From CAYVQE01 sp964454005 (GTDB taxonomy: Bacteria > Myxococcota > B64-G9): DNA of 64,000 nucleotides. Shown piece by piece: positions 8,652 to 18,878 of this stretch. The position numbers and the translations under genes are program-made. Under the pieces are notes generated by a model. It ran no database searches. It had not been told where the DNA came from and saw nothing but the letters and a program-made list of their open reading frames with translations. The DNA lies in the NCBI GenBank assembly GCA_964454005.1, contig CAYVQE010000011.1, positions 21,572 to 85,571 of the forward strand. The letters are read 5' to 3'. Numbering within the stretch: the stretch's first letter is position 1; every line of letters starts with the position of its first letter.

Positions 8652-9674
8652 TCAATCGCTGCTGGCCGCGGCGGCCAGGGTGGTCTGTATCGCGCGCAGC
8701 AGCGCGTCGAGGCCCTCGCCGGTGGCGGCCGAGAAGGCGACCAGGTCGTCGCCGCGGTCGGCCAGGTGCCGGCGCACTCCGGCCAGCGCCTCGCGCACCT
8801 CGGCCAGGTCGAGCTTGGACAGGGCGATGATGCGCGGCCGGGCGGCCAGCTCGGGATCGTAGCGTTGCATCTCGCGCTCGAGCTGCTGCAGCCGGGCGAT
8901 CAGCGGCTCGGCTCCGGGCGGGTCGCCGGGCAGCCAGGTGGTCAGGTGGATCAGCAGCCGGCAGCGCTCCACGTGGCGCAAAAAGCGGTGGCCCAGGCCG
9001 TGGCCCTCGGCGGCGCCGGCGATCAGGCCCGGCACGTCGGCCATGACGAAGGAGCTGTGCTCGCCCAGCGGCACCGCCCCCAGGGTGGGCGCCAGGGTGG
9101 TGAAGGGGTAGTCGGCGATCTTGGGCCGGGCCCGGCTGAGCCGGGCCACCAGGGTCGACTTGCCGGTGTTGGGGTGGCCGACCACGCCCACGTCGGCCAG
9201 CAGCTTCAGCTCGAGGCGCAGCCGGCGCTGCTCGCCCGGCTGGCCCGGCTCGGCCCGGTGCGGCGCTTGCTGGGTCGAGGTCTTGAAGTGGATGTTGCCG
9301 CGGCCGCCTTCGCCGCCGCGCGCCGCCACCACCCGGGCCCGGTGGTGGTCGAGGTCGGCCAGCTGCTCGCCGCTGGCGGCGTCGAAGACCAGGGTGCCGA
9401 CCGGCACCCGCACGATCACGTCCTCGGCCGAGGCGCCGTAGCGGTCGGAACCCATGCCGGGTTGGCCGTTGCGGGCCCGGTAGGCGGCGGTGTAGCGCTG
9501 ATCGAGCAGGGTGGTCAGGCCCTCGTCGGCCTCGATCACCACGCTGCCGCCCCGACCGCCGTCGCCGCCGTCCGGACCGCCGCGGGGCCGGTAGCGCTCG
9601 CGGCGAAACGAGATGCAGCCGTCGCCGCCGCGACCCGACCGCACCTCGATCTCGACCTCGTCCACGAAGTTCAT
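8652..9674 (-). CDS. obgE: Obg/CgtA ribosome-assembly GTPase
   Basis: A 340-residue protein from the ATG at 9674 (MNFVDEVEIEVRSG), with an Obg fold at residues 1-160 rich in Gly (GGDGCISFRRERYRPRGGP, GMGSDRYGASAED). The GTPase domain follows, with G1 GHPNTGKST, the switch segment DYPFTTLAPTLGAV, G3 DVPGLI, G4 SKLD and G5-like FSAATGEGLD. G1 has His-Pro-Asn-Thr where most Obg proteins have x-PNAGKS. There is no C-terminal OCT extension, which many bacteria lack. Obg binds the 50S subunit and ppGpp and is essential for late ribosome assembly. It lies downstream of rplU-rpmA, the conserved order, but a strong hairpin and T-run separates it from rpmA. Confidence 0.96.
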   Translation of the reverse strand: MNFVDEVEIEVRSGRGGDGCISFRRERYRPRGGPDGGDGGRGGSVVIEADEGLTTLLDQRYTAAYRARNGQPGMGSDRYGASAEDVIVRVPVGTLVFDAASGEQLADLDHHRARVVAARGGEGGRGNIHFKTSTQQAPHRAEPGQPGEQRRLRLELKLLADVGVVGHPNTGKSTLVARLSRARPKIADYPFTTLAPTLGAVPLGEHSSFVMADVPGLIAGAAEGHGLGHRFLRHVERCRLLIHLTTWLPGDPPGAEPLIARLQQLEREMQRYDPELAARPRIIALSKLDLAEVREALAGVRRHLADRGDDLVAFSAATGEGLDALLRAIQTTLAAAASSD

Positions 9675-9712
9675 GACAACGCTGATCCGGAGCTTCCGGC
9701 CCGTCCGCCCAG

Positions 9713-9743
9713 AAAAAAAAGCCACGGCAGTGGCACCGTGGCT
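9713..9743 (-). terminator. intrinsic terminator after rpmA
   Basis: Read on the minus strand: AGCCACGG, an 8-base loop, CCGTGGCT and then a run of eight T. This is a textbook Rho-independent terminator 28 bases after the rpmA stop and 39 bases before the obgE start. Read-through or a weak internal promoter must supply obgE. Confidence 0.85.
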
Positions 9744-9770
9744 CGATAAGATCCGGCTGGAACGGACGGC

Positions 9771-10031
9771 TCAGTCGGCGGCCGGCTCGATCCAGGCCTG
9801 CCGGCGCTTGCGGCCCTGGCGGCCGTACTGCACCACGCCGTCGGTCAGGGCGAACAGGGTGTAGTCGCGGCCCATGCCCACGTTGCGTCCCGGGTGGATG
9901 CGGGTGCCCAGCTGGCGCACCAGGATGTTGCCGGCGCGAACCGGCTGGCCGCCGTAACGCTTGATCCCGCGCCGCTGGCCCGCGCTGTCGCGTCCGTTGC
10001 GGGTGGCGCCCTGTCCCTTTTTGTGTGCCAT
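9771..10031 (-). CDS. rpmA: 50S ribosomal protein L27
   Basis: An 86-residue protein with the exact family start MAHKKGQGATRNGRDS and the conserved GIKRYGGQPVRAGNILVRQ and GTRIHPGRNVGMGRDYTLFA. The N-terminal tail reaches the peptidyl-transferase centre of the 50S subunit. No N-terminal cleavage extension of the Firmicutes type is present. It lies 22 bases downstream of rplU in the conserved operon and is followed by a strong intrinsic terminator. Confidence 0.98.
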   Translation of the reverse strand: MAHKKGQGATRNGRDSAGQRRGIKRYGGQPVRAGNILVRQLGTRIHPGRNVGMGRDYTLFALTDGVVQYGRQGRKRRQAWIEPAAD

Positions 10032-10053
10032 GGTTCTCGCTCCCTGCCCGGCC

Positions 10054-10374
10054 TCAGGCCTCGGCGGCCTGGATGCCGGTGATCTGCACCCGGGTGATGT
10101 TTTGGCGGTGGCCCTGCTTGCGCTGGTAGCCCTTGCGCCGCTTGAACTTGAAGACCGTGATCTTCTTGGCCCGATCCTGCGCCAGGATGCGGCCGGAGAC
10201 CTTGGCCCCCTCCACCCGGGGCGTGCCGATCTGGGCGTCCTCGCCGCCGCCGATCATGAGCACATCGTCGAAATCGATCTCCTCGCCGACGGTGCCATCG
10301 ATGCGTTCGATCTGGATCTGGTCGCCTTCGGCCACCCGGTACTGCTTGCCGCCCGTTCTGACCACCGCGTACAT
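10054..10374 (-). CDS. rplU: 50S ribosomal protein L21
   Basis: A 106-residue protein with MYAVVRTGGKQYRVAEGD at the start and FKFKRRKGYQRKQGHRQ near the end, the L21 signature that binds 23S rRNA. A GGAGCGAGC Shine-Dalgarno precedes the ATG. It is the first gene of rplU-rpmA(-obgE). The leader carries a hairpin and a promoter-like element, so the operon probably starts just upstream. Confidence 0.98.
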   Translation of the reverse strand: MYAVVRTGGKQYRVAEGDQIQIERIDGTVGEEIDFDDVLMIGGGEDAQIGTPRVEGAKVSGRILAQDRAKKITVFKFKRRKGYQRKQGHRQNITRVQITGIQAAEA

Positions 10375-10405
10375 GATGCTCGCTCCTTGAACTGCAGGCC
10401 GATGC

Positions 10406-10456
10406 CCGAAGCGCTTCGGCCGGACCCGACTCGACTGGAAAGTCTTATCTTTCCAG
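10406..10456 (-). promoter_or_regulatory. structured 5' leader of the rplU operon
   Basis: Two inverted repeats lie in the untranslated leader. CCGAAGCGCTTCGG is a perfect palindrome at 10406-10419. CTGGAAAG and CTTTCCAG, at 10435-10456, flank a 6-base loop. L21 leaders are autoregulatory in other bacteria, but identity with the known Rfam classes cannot be judged by eye. Confidence 0.45.
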
Positions 10457-10464
10457 GGGGCAAG

Positions 10465-10493
10465 AACTTATTGCGTTTCCCGGCGGCTGTCAA
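10465..10493 (-). promoter_or_regulatory. sigma-70-type promoter of rplU-rpmA
   Basis: On the minus strand a perfect TTGACA (10493-10488) is followed after 17 bases by TAAGTT (10470-10465). The start of transcription would lie a few bases before the CTGGAAAG hairpin, giving a leader of roughly 85 bases. Confidence 0.6.
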
Positions 10494-10542
10494 GGAAAAA
10501 CAGGGGCGCCGGCGTGCTTCCCATCTGCCCGGGATAGCAGGC

Positions 10543-11592
<1,050 letters not shown>

Positions 11593-11764
11593 GCGAACAC
11601 CTCCCTCGGCTTGCGGACGCTCATGGTAGTCGCCGGGGCCCCTCAGATCAACTGGCTGCTTTGCCCGCGGCCGCAGCGGTGTGGAGCCCAACTGTCTTGC
11701 CAAGCGCGCGGGTTGCCTGCGAGACTGGGGGGCGTTTCGCGCCAGCGGGCAAAAGGGGATCGCG

Positions 11765-13150
<1,386 letters not shown>

Positions 13151-13248
13151 CCGGTCGGGGATGCCCGTGTTGACCAGCCGCGGGCGGGCTGCTACCTTGC
13201 GAACGGTCCGGGGCTGCAAGCCTCGGAAGCGGACCGAGGAGGCGCGGG

Positions 13249-13995
13249 GTGCGCGCGAAGTGGATGCCACCGATGCTGGGGGTGTTGGCCATGGCGGCTG
13301 CGCCGGTCGCGGCCGGCGAGCAGATCCCCGCCACCTGCATCGAGCAGGAGGTGGTGCGCGAGCGCACTCCGGGCCAACCGGCGCTCCAGGGGCTCCAGCG
13401 CATCTGCTTCACCGACGAGGCGGTGCGCAACGAGGTGCGCTACGGCGACCAGCGCACGGTGTCGATCCTGGATCTGCGCAACGATCGCATCGCCCTGATG
13501 CCGGGGCCCGAGCCGCAGGTGATCGAGCTGGCCCTGCAAGATTACCAGCGCCTGGTGGCGCTGCGGCTTTCGGCCAGCGGCCTGAACGACGCGCGGGTGG
13601 AGCCGCGGCTGCAGCCCACCGGCGAGGTGCGCCGGATCGGCCGTTGGACCTGTCGGAAGTGGGTCTTCGAGCAGGACGGCCCGGTGCCGGTGCGCAGCGA
13701 GCTGTGGCTGGCCACCGCCGCCGAGCTGGATTTCGCCGCCTGGCTGCGGCTGATGCGGGCGCTGGGTTTGACCGCGGCGCTGGGCCGCATCGGTGATTTC
13801 GTCGAGCAGCTCGAGGGAGTGCCGATCGAGGTGCACACCGCCATGGAGGTCTCGGACCAGGAGCTGGTCAGCACCACCCGGGTGCGGTCGATCGAGTCCG
13901 GCCCGGTCGACGCCGCGTTGTTCCAGGTGCCGGCCGACCACGAGCGGGTCGCGCCCGGGCCCATGCCGGCGCTGCGCGCCGCCGAGCCGGAGTGA
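13249..13995 (+). CDS. secreted DUF4412-like protein
   Basis: A 248-residue protein from GTG 13249, six bases after GAGGAGG, with a signal peptide (MLGVLAMAAAPVAAGEQ). The layout (Cys-containing strand near the mature N-terminus, DLRNDRIALMPG, IGRWTCRKWVFEQDG, then SELWLATAAELDFAAWL and GVPIEVHTAMEV) resembles the DUF4412 periplasmic beta-rich family. No catalytic motif is seen. The next gene starts 35 bases downstream on the same strand. The function is unknown. Confidence 0.7.
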   Translation: MRAKWMPPMLGVLAMAAAPVAAGEQIPATCIEQEVVRERTPGQPALQGLQRICFTDEAVRNEVRYGDQRTVSILDLRNDRIALMPGPEPQVIELALQDYQRLVALRLSASGLNDARVEPRLQPTGEVRRIGRWTCRKWVFEQDGPVPVRSELWLATAAELDFAAWLRLMRALGLTAALGRIGDFVEQLEGVPIEVHTAMEVSDQELVSTTRVRSIESGPVDAALFQVPADHERVAPGPMPALRAAEPE

Positions 13996-14030
13996 ACCGA
14001 ACAACCCCTGCCGAGGAGGAGGAGGTCGTC

Positions 14031-14816
14031 GTGTCCGAATACGCGAACATCCTGGTCGAAAAAGACGCGCCGGTGGCCGTGGTGACGCTGAACCGGCCTG
14101 AGGTGCTCAACGCGCTGAACGGCCAGACCCTGGCCGAACTCGAGGCCGCCTTCAGCGCGCTGGGTGAAGACGACGGCATTCGAGCGGTGGTGTTCACCGG
14201 CGCCGGCGGCAAGGCATTCATCGCCGGGGCCGACATCAACGAGCTGGCCACCCTGGGCCCCGAGCAGGGCCTGGCCTTCGCTCGTCGCGGCCAGCGGGTG
14301 TTGGCCCGCATCGAGAACCTGGGCAAGCCGGTGATCGCCGCCATCAATGGCTTCGCCCTGGGCGGCGGCTGCGAGATCGCCATGGCTTGCCATATCCGGC
14401 TGGCCTCGAGCAAGGCCAAGCTGGGCCAGCCCGAGATCAACCTGGGCATCATTCCCGGCTTCGGCGGCACCCAGCGGCTGGCGCGGCTGGTGGGCGAGGG
14501 CCGCTGCATGGAACTGGTGCTGACCGGCGATCCGATCGACGCCGAGCAGGCCCGTGCGCTGGGGCTGGTCAATCGGGTGCTCGAGCCCGACGAACTGCAG
14601 CCGGCCGCCCGGGCCATGGCGGACAAGATCGCGTCCAAGAGTGCGCCCATCGTGCGCCACTGCATGAACGCCGTCCACCGCGGGTTGGCCTGCACGCTGG
14701 ACGAGGGCCTGCATCTGGAGGCCAGCCTTTTCGGCCTGTGCTGCGCCACCGAGGACAAGGCCGAGGGCACCCAGGCCTTTTTGGAAAAGCGCAAGCCAGC
14801 CTTCGAGCACGGCTGA
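14031..14816 (+). CDS. enoyl-CoA hydratase/crotonase family protein
   Basis: A 261-residue protein starting at GTG 14031 behind GAGGAGGAGG. Crotonase hallmarks: VVTLNRPEVLNALN, the oxyanion segment FIAGADINEL, INGFALGGGCEIAMACHIRLAS and the catalytic region PEINLGIIPGFGGTQRLARL. Both catalytic glutamates (in GGCEIA and QPEINLG) are kept, so hydratase activity on short-chain enoyl-CoA, such as crotonyl-CoA, is likely. The ending EDKAEGTQAFLEKRKPAF is standard. No beta-oxidation neighbours are present. Confidence 0.95.
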   Translation: MSEYANILVEKDAPVAVVTLNRPEVLNALNGQTLAELEAAFSALGEDDGIRAVVFTGAGGKAFIAGADINELATLGPEQGLAFARRGQRVLARIENLGKPVIAAINGFALGGGCEIAMACHIRLASSKAKLGQPEINLGIIPGFGGTQRLARLVGEGRCMELVLTGDPIDAEQARALGLVNRVLEPDELQPAARAMADKIASKSAPIVRHCMNAVHRGLACTLDEGLHLEASLFGLCCATEDKAEGTQAFLEKRKPAFEHG

Positions 14817-14896
14817 TCGGCGGCCGCCCGCAGCCGGCCGGCGGACTGGACTGAGACTCCTTTAGAGCTTCAAACTGGTCGGACGCCGGTGCGCCA

Positions 14897-16066
14897 TCAA
14901 TGGCGGTGGCCGTGGCGGCGCATCTCGCGTTCGAGATCTTCGAGAGCGTCCTGGGAGCGGGCGCGGACCTTGTCGACCGCGGTCAGCAGCTTGCGGTAGG
15001 TGTAGGGCCGCGGCGGCAGCCGGTAGTGGGTGCTAAAGCGCAGCGGCCGCCGCTTGGCCTTGGTCCGCCGGCCGGCGGTGGTGGCCGGCGGGTCCTGGCG
15101 CGCGGGCACGTACTCCTCGCCCGGCTCGTCCGCAGGGTCTGCCCCGACCGTGATCGCGCCGCGGCCGTCCGGGTCGCGGTAGGTCTTGTTGCCGTGGGGG
15201 CCGGGCACCGCGGCTTCGGGCTCCGGCTCGCGTTCCGGGGTGGCCGGCGGCGGCGCCGGCTCGGCGGCCGGTGGGCTGGCGTCGGCCACCGCCACCCGCT
15301 GCTCGCGCAGCGGCCGGGTGCCGTAGGCCAGCTTGACGCCTTGCTCACCCACCCAGCGCTTGACCACCGATGCCTTGAGCGCGAAGTTGACCCCGGTGAT
15401 GGCCACGCCATCGGCGCCCTTGCGGGCGATGGCGGTGTTGACCCCGACCTGGTAGCCGCGCACGTCGAACATGGGCCCGCCGGAGTTGCCGCGGTTGAGG
15501 CTGGTATCCATCTGGAATACGTGCTTGCCCGGCACGCCCTTGAAATTCTCGAACTCGGCGCCGATCACGCCGCGGGTGATGGTCCACAGCCCGCCCTGCT
15601 CGGGATGGCCGATGGCGATGGTCTCGTCGCCCGGCCCGAGCTGGCCCGGATCGCCCAGGGTCATCACGGTCAGGTCGGCCGGCGGGTTCTTGATCTGCAG
15701 CAGCGCCAGGTCGAGTTGCTCGTCGTGGGCCAGCACCTCGGCGGTGAAGTGGCGGCTGAGATCCTTGTTCATGTCGCCGGAGAGCTTATCCGGCTTCAGG
15801 AACACGTGGATGACCGGATAGACAGCCTCAGCGCTCGCGTCGTAGACCACGTGGCTGTTGGTGATGACCTTGCCGTCGGGCTGGATGATCGAGCCGGTGC
15901 CGGCCGAGGCCGACGCGGAGCCCTTCTGGGCGGCCACGACCAACACCACGCCGGGCGCTTTCTGCAGGTAGATCTGGCGTGGGCTCATACCGGCGGCGGC
16001 CAGCGCGCCGCTGAGCAGCAGGCAGGCGGCCACGGCCAGGCTGGTTCGCATCTTGGCGTCGAGCAT
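14897..16066 (-). CDS. secreted trypsin-like serine protease without PDZ domain
   Basis: A 389-residue protein from ATG 16066, with AGGAGG upstream and a signal peptide (VAACLLLSGALAAAG). The S1C catalytic triad is visible: His72 in ITNSHVVYD, Asp119 in QLDLALLQI and Ser195 in NRGNSGGPMF. After residue 240 there is no PDZ domain but a Pro/Glu/Ala-rich linker and a basic C-terminal segment ending in REMRRHGHRH. The DegP/HtrA-type core suggests periplasmic proteolysis or quality control; lack of PDZ means different regulation and substrate binding. It is convergent with the crotonase gene. Confidence 0.9.
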   Translation of the reverse strand: MLDAKMRTSLAVAACLLLSGALAAAGMSPRQIYLQKAPGVVLVVAAQKGSASASAGTGSIIQPDGKVITNSHVVYDASAEAVYPVIHVFLKPDKLSGDMNKDLSRHFTAEVLAHDEQLDLALLQIKNPPADLTVMTLGDPGQLGPGDETIAIGHPEQGGLWTITRGVIGAEFENFKGVPGKHVFQMDTSLNRGNSGGPMFDVRGYQVGVNTAIARKGADGVAITGVNFALKASVVKRWVGEQGVKLAYGTRPLREQRVAVADASPPAAEPAPPPATPEREPEPEAAVPGPHGNKTYRDPDGRGAITVGADPADEPGEEYVPARQDPPATTAGRRTKAKRRPLRFSTHYRLPPRPYTYRKLLTAVDKVRARSQDALEDLEREMRRHGHRH

Positions 16067-16183
16067 CGGAAATCCTCCTGCTTGGCGTCCGCGGTTGGAT
16101 CGCTGCGTCCATCGGGTTTGGACGCCATGATAACCGAAAACATTCTCCTCGAGGGCGACTTTTTCGACCGCTTGGGCGGTGGC

Positions 16184-17086
16184 TCAGCGCTGTGGAATCT
16201 GCAACCGCAGCGCGGTGATGGCCCGCACGGCCGGGGCTCCGGGGCCCAGCAGGCCCACCCCCAGGCCCAGCCGCAGCGCGACCCCGCCCCAGGGCCCGAG
16301 GCGCAGGCCGGCCAGCCACTCGAGGACCTGCTCGACCTCGTCCGCGGCAAGCGGCGCCAGCGGGGTCAACCCGTGGATCTCGGCGCTGGCGGCCAGGGGA
16401 AATAACCGGCATTCCCATTCGATTCCAGTGGCATAGCGCAATGCCGGGCCGCGCCGTAGGTCGCGGAAACGAACCTGTTCGCCCAGCACCAGGCCCAGAT
16501 CGAGCACCGGCCGCAGCGGGCCCAGGCGGGCCGAGGCCAGCAGGCCGAGCTCCCAGCGCAGCCGGCCGGGCCCGGCCAGCCCCTGCGGGTCGGGGCTGGG
16601 AAAGACCAGCCGCGACTCCAGCCCCAGCGCCCAGTCCAGCCGCGGCGGCAGCGGGCTCCACAGGGCGGCCAGCCAGCTGCGGCCGCGGGCCGGTCCGGCG
16701 CGCAGCGCAGCGCCGCGGGCGTCGGTCAGCCGGCCGCGCTGGTCGGCCACGCCGTCGAGCCCGGCGGCCAGCAGTAGCCGGTGGCCGGGCCGCCAGCCCA
16801 GCTCGGCCCGCAGCGTCCAGCGGCGTTCGACGGCCCAGCGGGTGGGCTCGCCCGCACCCACATCGATACCCAGCAGGTGGTGGGCATAGTCGGCCTGGGC
16901 CGCCAGCAGCCAGGGCCCGGCGGGCAGGCGCGGATCGCAGGCGGCCAGCAGCCCGGAGCGCACCAGGCAGGGCTGCAGCCGATCGGCGGCGAAGCCGGAC
17001 TGGGCCGCGGCCCCGGCCGGTGACAGCCCGACCAGCCCGAACAGCCCGACCAGCCCCAGCAGCCGAACCCGGCGCAACGCACGCAT
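16184..17086 (-). CDS. secreted beta-barrel-like protein (OmpA-associated channel type)
   Basis: A 300-residue protein from ATG 17086 with a signal peptide (LLGLVGLFGLVGLSPAGAAAQ). The mature start FAADRLQPCLVRSGLLAACD and DYAHHLLGIDVG resemble the N-terminal barrel region found in myxobacterial OmpA-family or thrombospondin type-3 proteins, but no OmpA domain follows. Alternating Leu/Arg/Gly strands fill the rest and the end is ALRLQIPQR. An outer-membrane location is inferred. Two Cys near the mature N-terminus could form a disulfide. Confidence 0.65.
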   Translation of the reverse strand: MRALRRVRLLGLVGLFGLVGLSPAGAAAQSGFAADRLQPCLVRSGLLAACDPRLPAGPWLLAAQADYAHHLLGIDVGAGEPTRWAVERRWTLRAELGWRPGHRLLLAAGLDGVADQRGRLTDARGAALRAGPARGRSWLAALWSPLPPRLDWALGLESRLVFPSPDPQGLAGPGRLRWELGLLASARLGPLRPVLDLGLVLGEQVRFRDLRRGPALRYATGIEWECRLFPLAASAEIHGLTPLAPLAADEVEQVLEWLAGLRLGPWGGVALRLGLGVGLLGPGAPAVRAITALRLQIPQR

Positions 17087-17181
17087 GCCCGCGATTCGAC
17101 CAGATCCCCGGCTGCCGATCAACTGCCACAACCCTCGGGGTTCTCCTCTCCGAGCGGGTTGTCGGGGAAGCCGCGGGGCGC

Positions 17182-17210
17182 CTTGTGTCCACTAGGAGCG
17201 GGCGATAGAC
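17182..17210 (+). promoter_or_regulatory. possible glmU promoter
   Basis: TTGTGT at 17182-17187 and TAGACT at 17205-17210 are 17 bases apart, about 33 bases before the glmU start. TAGACT as a -10 also occurs before the Tex-like gene. Confidence 0.35.
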
Positions 17211-17242
17211 TGGCGCGGCTCGATGGCTTGCGAGGAGGTGGG

Positions 17243-18643
17243 ATGAGTACGGCTTGTGTGATTCTGGCGGCCGGGAAATCGAAGCGGATGCGCTCGGGGC
17301 TGGTCAAGGTGCTGCATCCGATGTGCGACCGGCCCATGATCGACTATCCGGTGGAGCTGGCCCTGGTGCGCGGCTACGATCCGGTGGTGGTGGTGATCGG
17401 CCACCAGGCTGCGGCGGTGCGCGAGCATCTGCAGCAGCGCTTTCCCGGCCGCTTGACCTTCGCCGTCCAGGACGAGCCGTTGGGCACCGGCCATGCGGTG
17501 CTGGCCGCCGCGCGCGCCCTGCGCGGCGTGCGCGGCAAGCTGGCGGTGCTCTACGGCGACATGCCGCTGCTGGCCGGCCGCGACCTGGGCGCGCTGGAGC
17601 GCGGTGGCCGCGAAGCTGCGGTGGCTTTTCTGAGCTGCCGGGTGGCCGAGCCGCGCCGCTATGGTCGGGTGGTGCGCGACGCGGACGGGTCGGTCGAACG
17701 CATCGTGGAGTACGCCGACGCCAGCCGGGCCGAACGGCGCATCGACGAGATCAACACCGGCATCTACCTGATGGACTGCCCCTGGCTGTTCTCAGCGCTG
17801 AAGCGGCTGGGCCGCGGCAACGCCCAGGGCGAGTACTACCTGACCGATCTGGTGGCGGCGGCCCGGCGCCAGGGCCTGGCCGCCGCCGGGGTGGAGGTGG
17901 CGCCGGAGTCGGTGTTGGGGGTCAATGACCGGGTCGAGCTGGCCGCCACCGAACGCGCGCTGCGGCTGCGGGTGCTGGAGCGCTGGATGCGCAAAGGCGT
18001 GACCGTGGTCGATCCGGCGACCACCTTCGTCGGCGCCGACGTGCGCCTGGGGGCCGACAGCCGGCTGGAACCGGGCTGTCATCTCGGCGGCCGCACCACC
18101 GTGGGCCAGCGCTGCACCATCGGGCCGGGCGCCGTGATCCGCGACGCCCGCATCGCGGCCGAGGCCGAGGTGCGGGCCTACTCCGTGCTCGACGACTGCC
18201 GGCTGGGCCGCGGGGTTCAGGTCGGCCCGTTCGCCCGCCTGCGGCCGGGCACGGTGCTCGAGCCCGATGCCCGGGTGGGCAACTTCGTCGAGACCAAGAA
18301 GACCCGGTTGGGCAAGGGCGCCAAGGCCAACCACCTGAGCTACCTTGGCGATGCCGACATCGGTGCCGGGGTCAACGTGGGCGCCGGCACCATCACCTGC
18401 AACTACGACGGCTTCGACAAGCACCCGACCACGGTGGGCGCCGGGAGCTTCATCGGCTCGGACGTCCAGCTGGTGGCCCCGGTGGCGCTGGGCCGCGACG
18501 CACTGATCGGCGCCGGAACCACCGTCACCCGCAACGTGCCCGCCAACGCCCTGGCCGTCTCGCGTACGCGGCAGCGCAACATCGACGGTTACGGTATGGG
18601 CCGGCGGCGGCGCCGGCGTGAGGAAGGGGATACGGGTTCTTGA
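17243..18643 (+). CDS. glmU: bifunctional N-acetylglucosamine-1-phosphate uridyltransferase/glucosamine-1-phosphate acetyltransferase
   Basis: A 466-residue protein starting at ATG 17243 with GAGGAGGT in front. The N-terminal uridyltransferase domain has LAAGKSKRMRS, DEPLGTGHAVLAA, YGDMPLL and INTGIYLMD. The C-terminal left-handed beta-helix has the hexapeptide repeats from about residue 250, including GNFVETKKTRLGKGAKANHLSYLGD and NVGAGTITCNYDGFDKH. It makes UDP-GlcNAc for peptidoglycan and LPS. The nucleotide-binding loop reads GKSKRM where GxGTRM is usual. A basic C-terminal tail (GRRRRRRE) is extra. Full length for the family. Confidence 0.97.
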   Translation: MSTACVILAAGKSKRMRSGLVKVLHPMCDRPMIDYPVELALVRGYDPVVVVIGHQAAAVREHLQQRFPGRLTFAVQDEPLGTGHAVLAAARALRGVRGKLAVLYGDMPLLAGRDLGALERGGREAAVAFLSCRVAEPRRYGRVVRDADGSVERIVEYADASRAERRIDEINTGIYLMDCPWLFSALKRLGRGNAQGEYYLTDLVAAARRQGLAAAGVEVAPESVLGVNDRVELAATERALRLRVLERWMRKGVTVVDPATTFVGADVRLGADSRLEPGCHLGGRTTVGQRCTIGPGAVIRDARIAAEAEVRAYSVLDDCRLGRGVQVGPFARLRPGTVLEPDARVGNFVETKKTRLGKGAKANHLSYLGDADIGAGVNVGAGTITCNYDGFDKHPTTVGAGSFIGSDVQLVAPVALGRDALIGAGTTVTRNVPANALAVSRTRQRNIDGYGMGRRRRRREEGDTGS

Positions 18644-18878
18644 CGGATTTCGCTGCGGTGGAGTAGGGCCTCTTGAGGCTCTCGAGTCGGGCCGGCGAGC
18701 ACAGAGGACAGGCGGTAGCGAGAGCGTGTCTCCAGGGGGTAGAGCCTCTTGTGCCGCGTTTTTTGCGGTGCTAAAGTCTAGATAAATCAATCAGGTGTAC
18801 TGAAAGGTGCGCCTGCTGGCCCCCGGTCGGACGCCGTGCTGCTGTCGTCCGGCGTCGCAGCGGGGCGGGTGGTGGCCG

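Noticed and set aside
18644..18878. Possible promoter and repeats between glmU and the Cys-rich gene
   Set aside because: Two GAGCCTCTT-like stretches and a TTGTGC...TAAAGT pair are visible, but hexamers are too weak to report as features.
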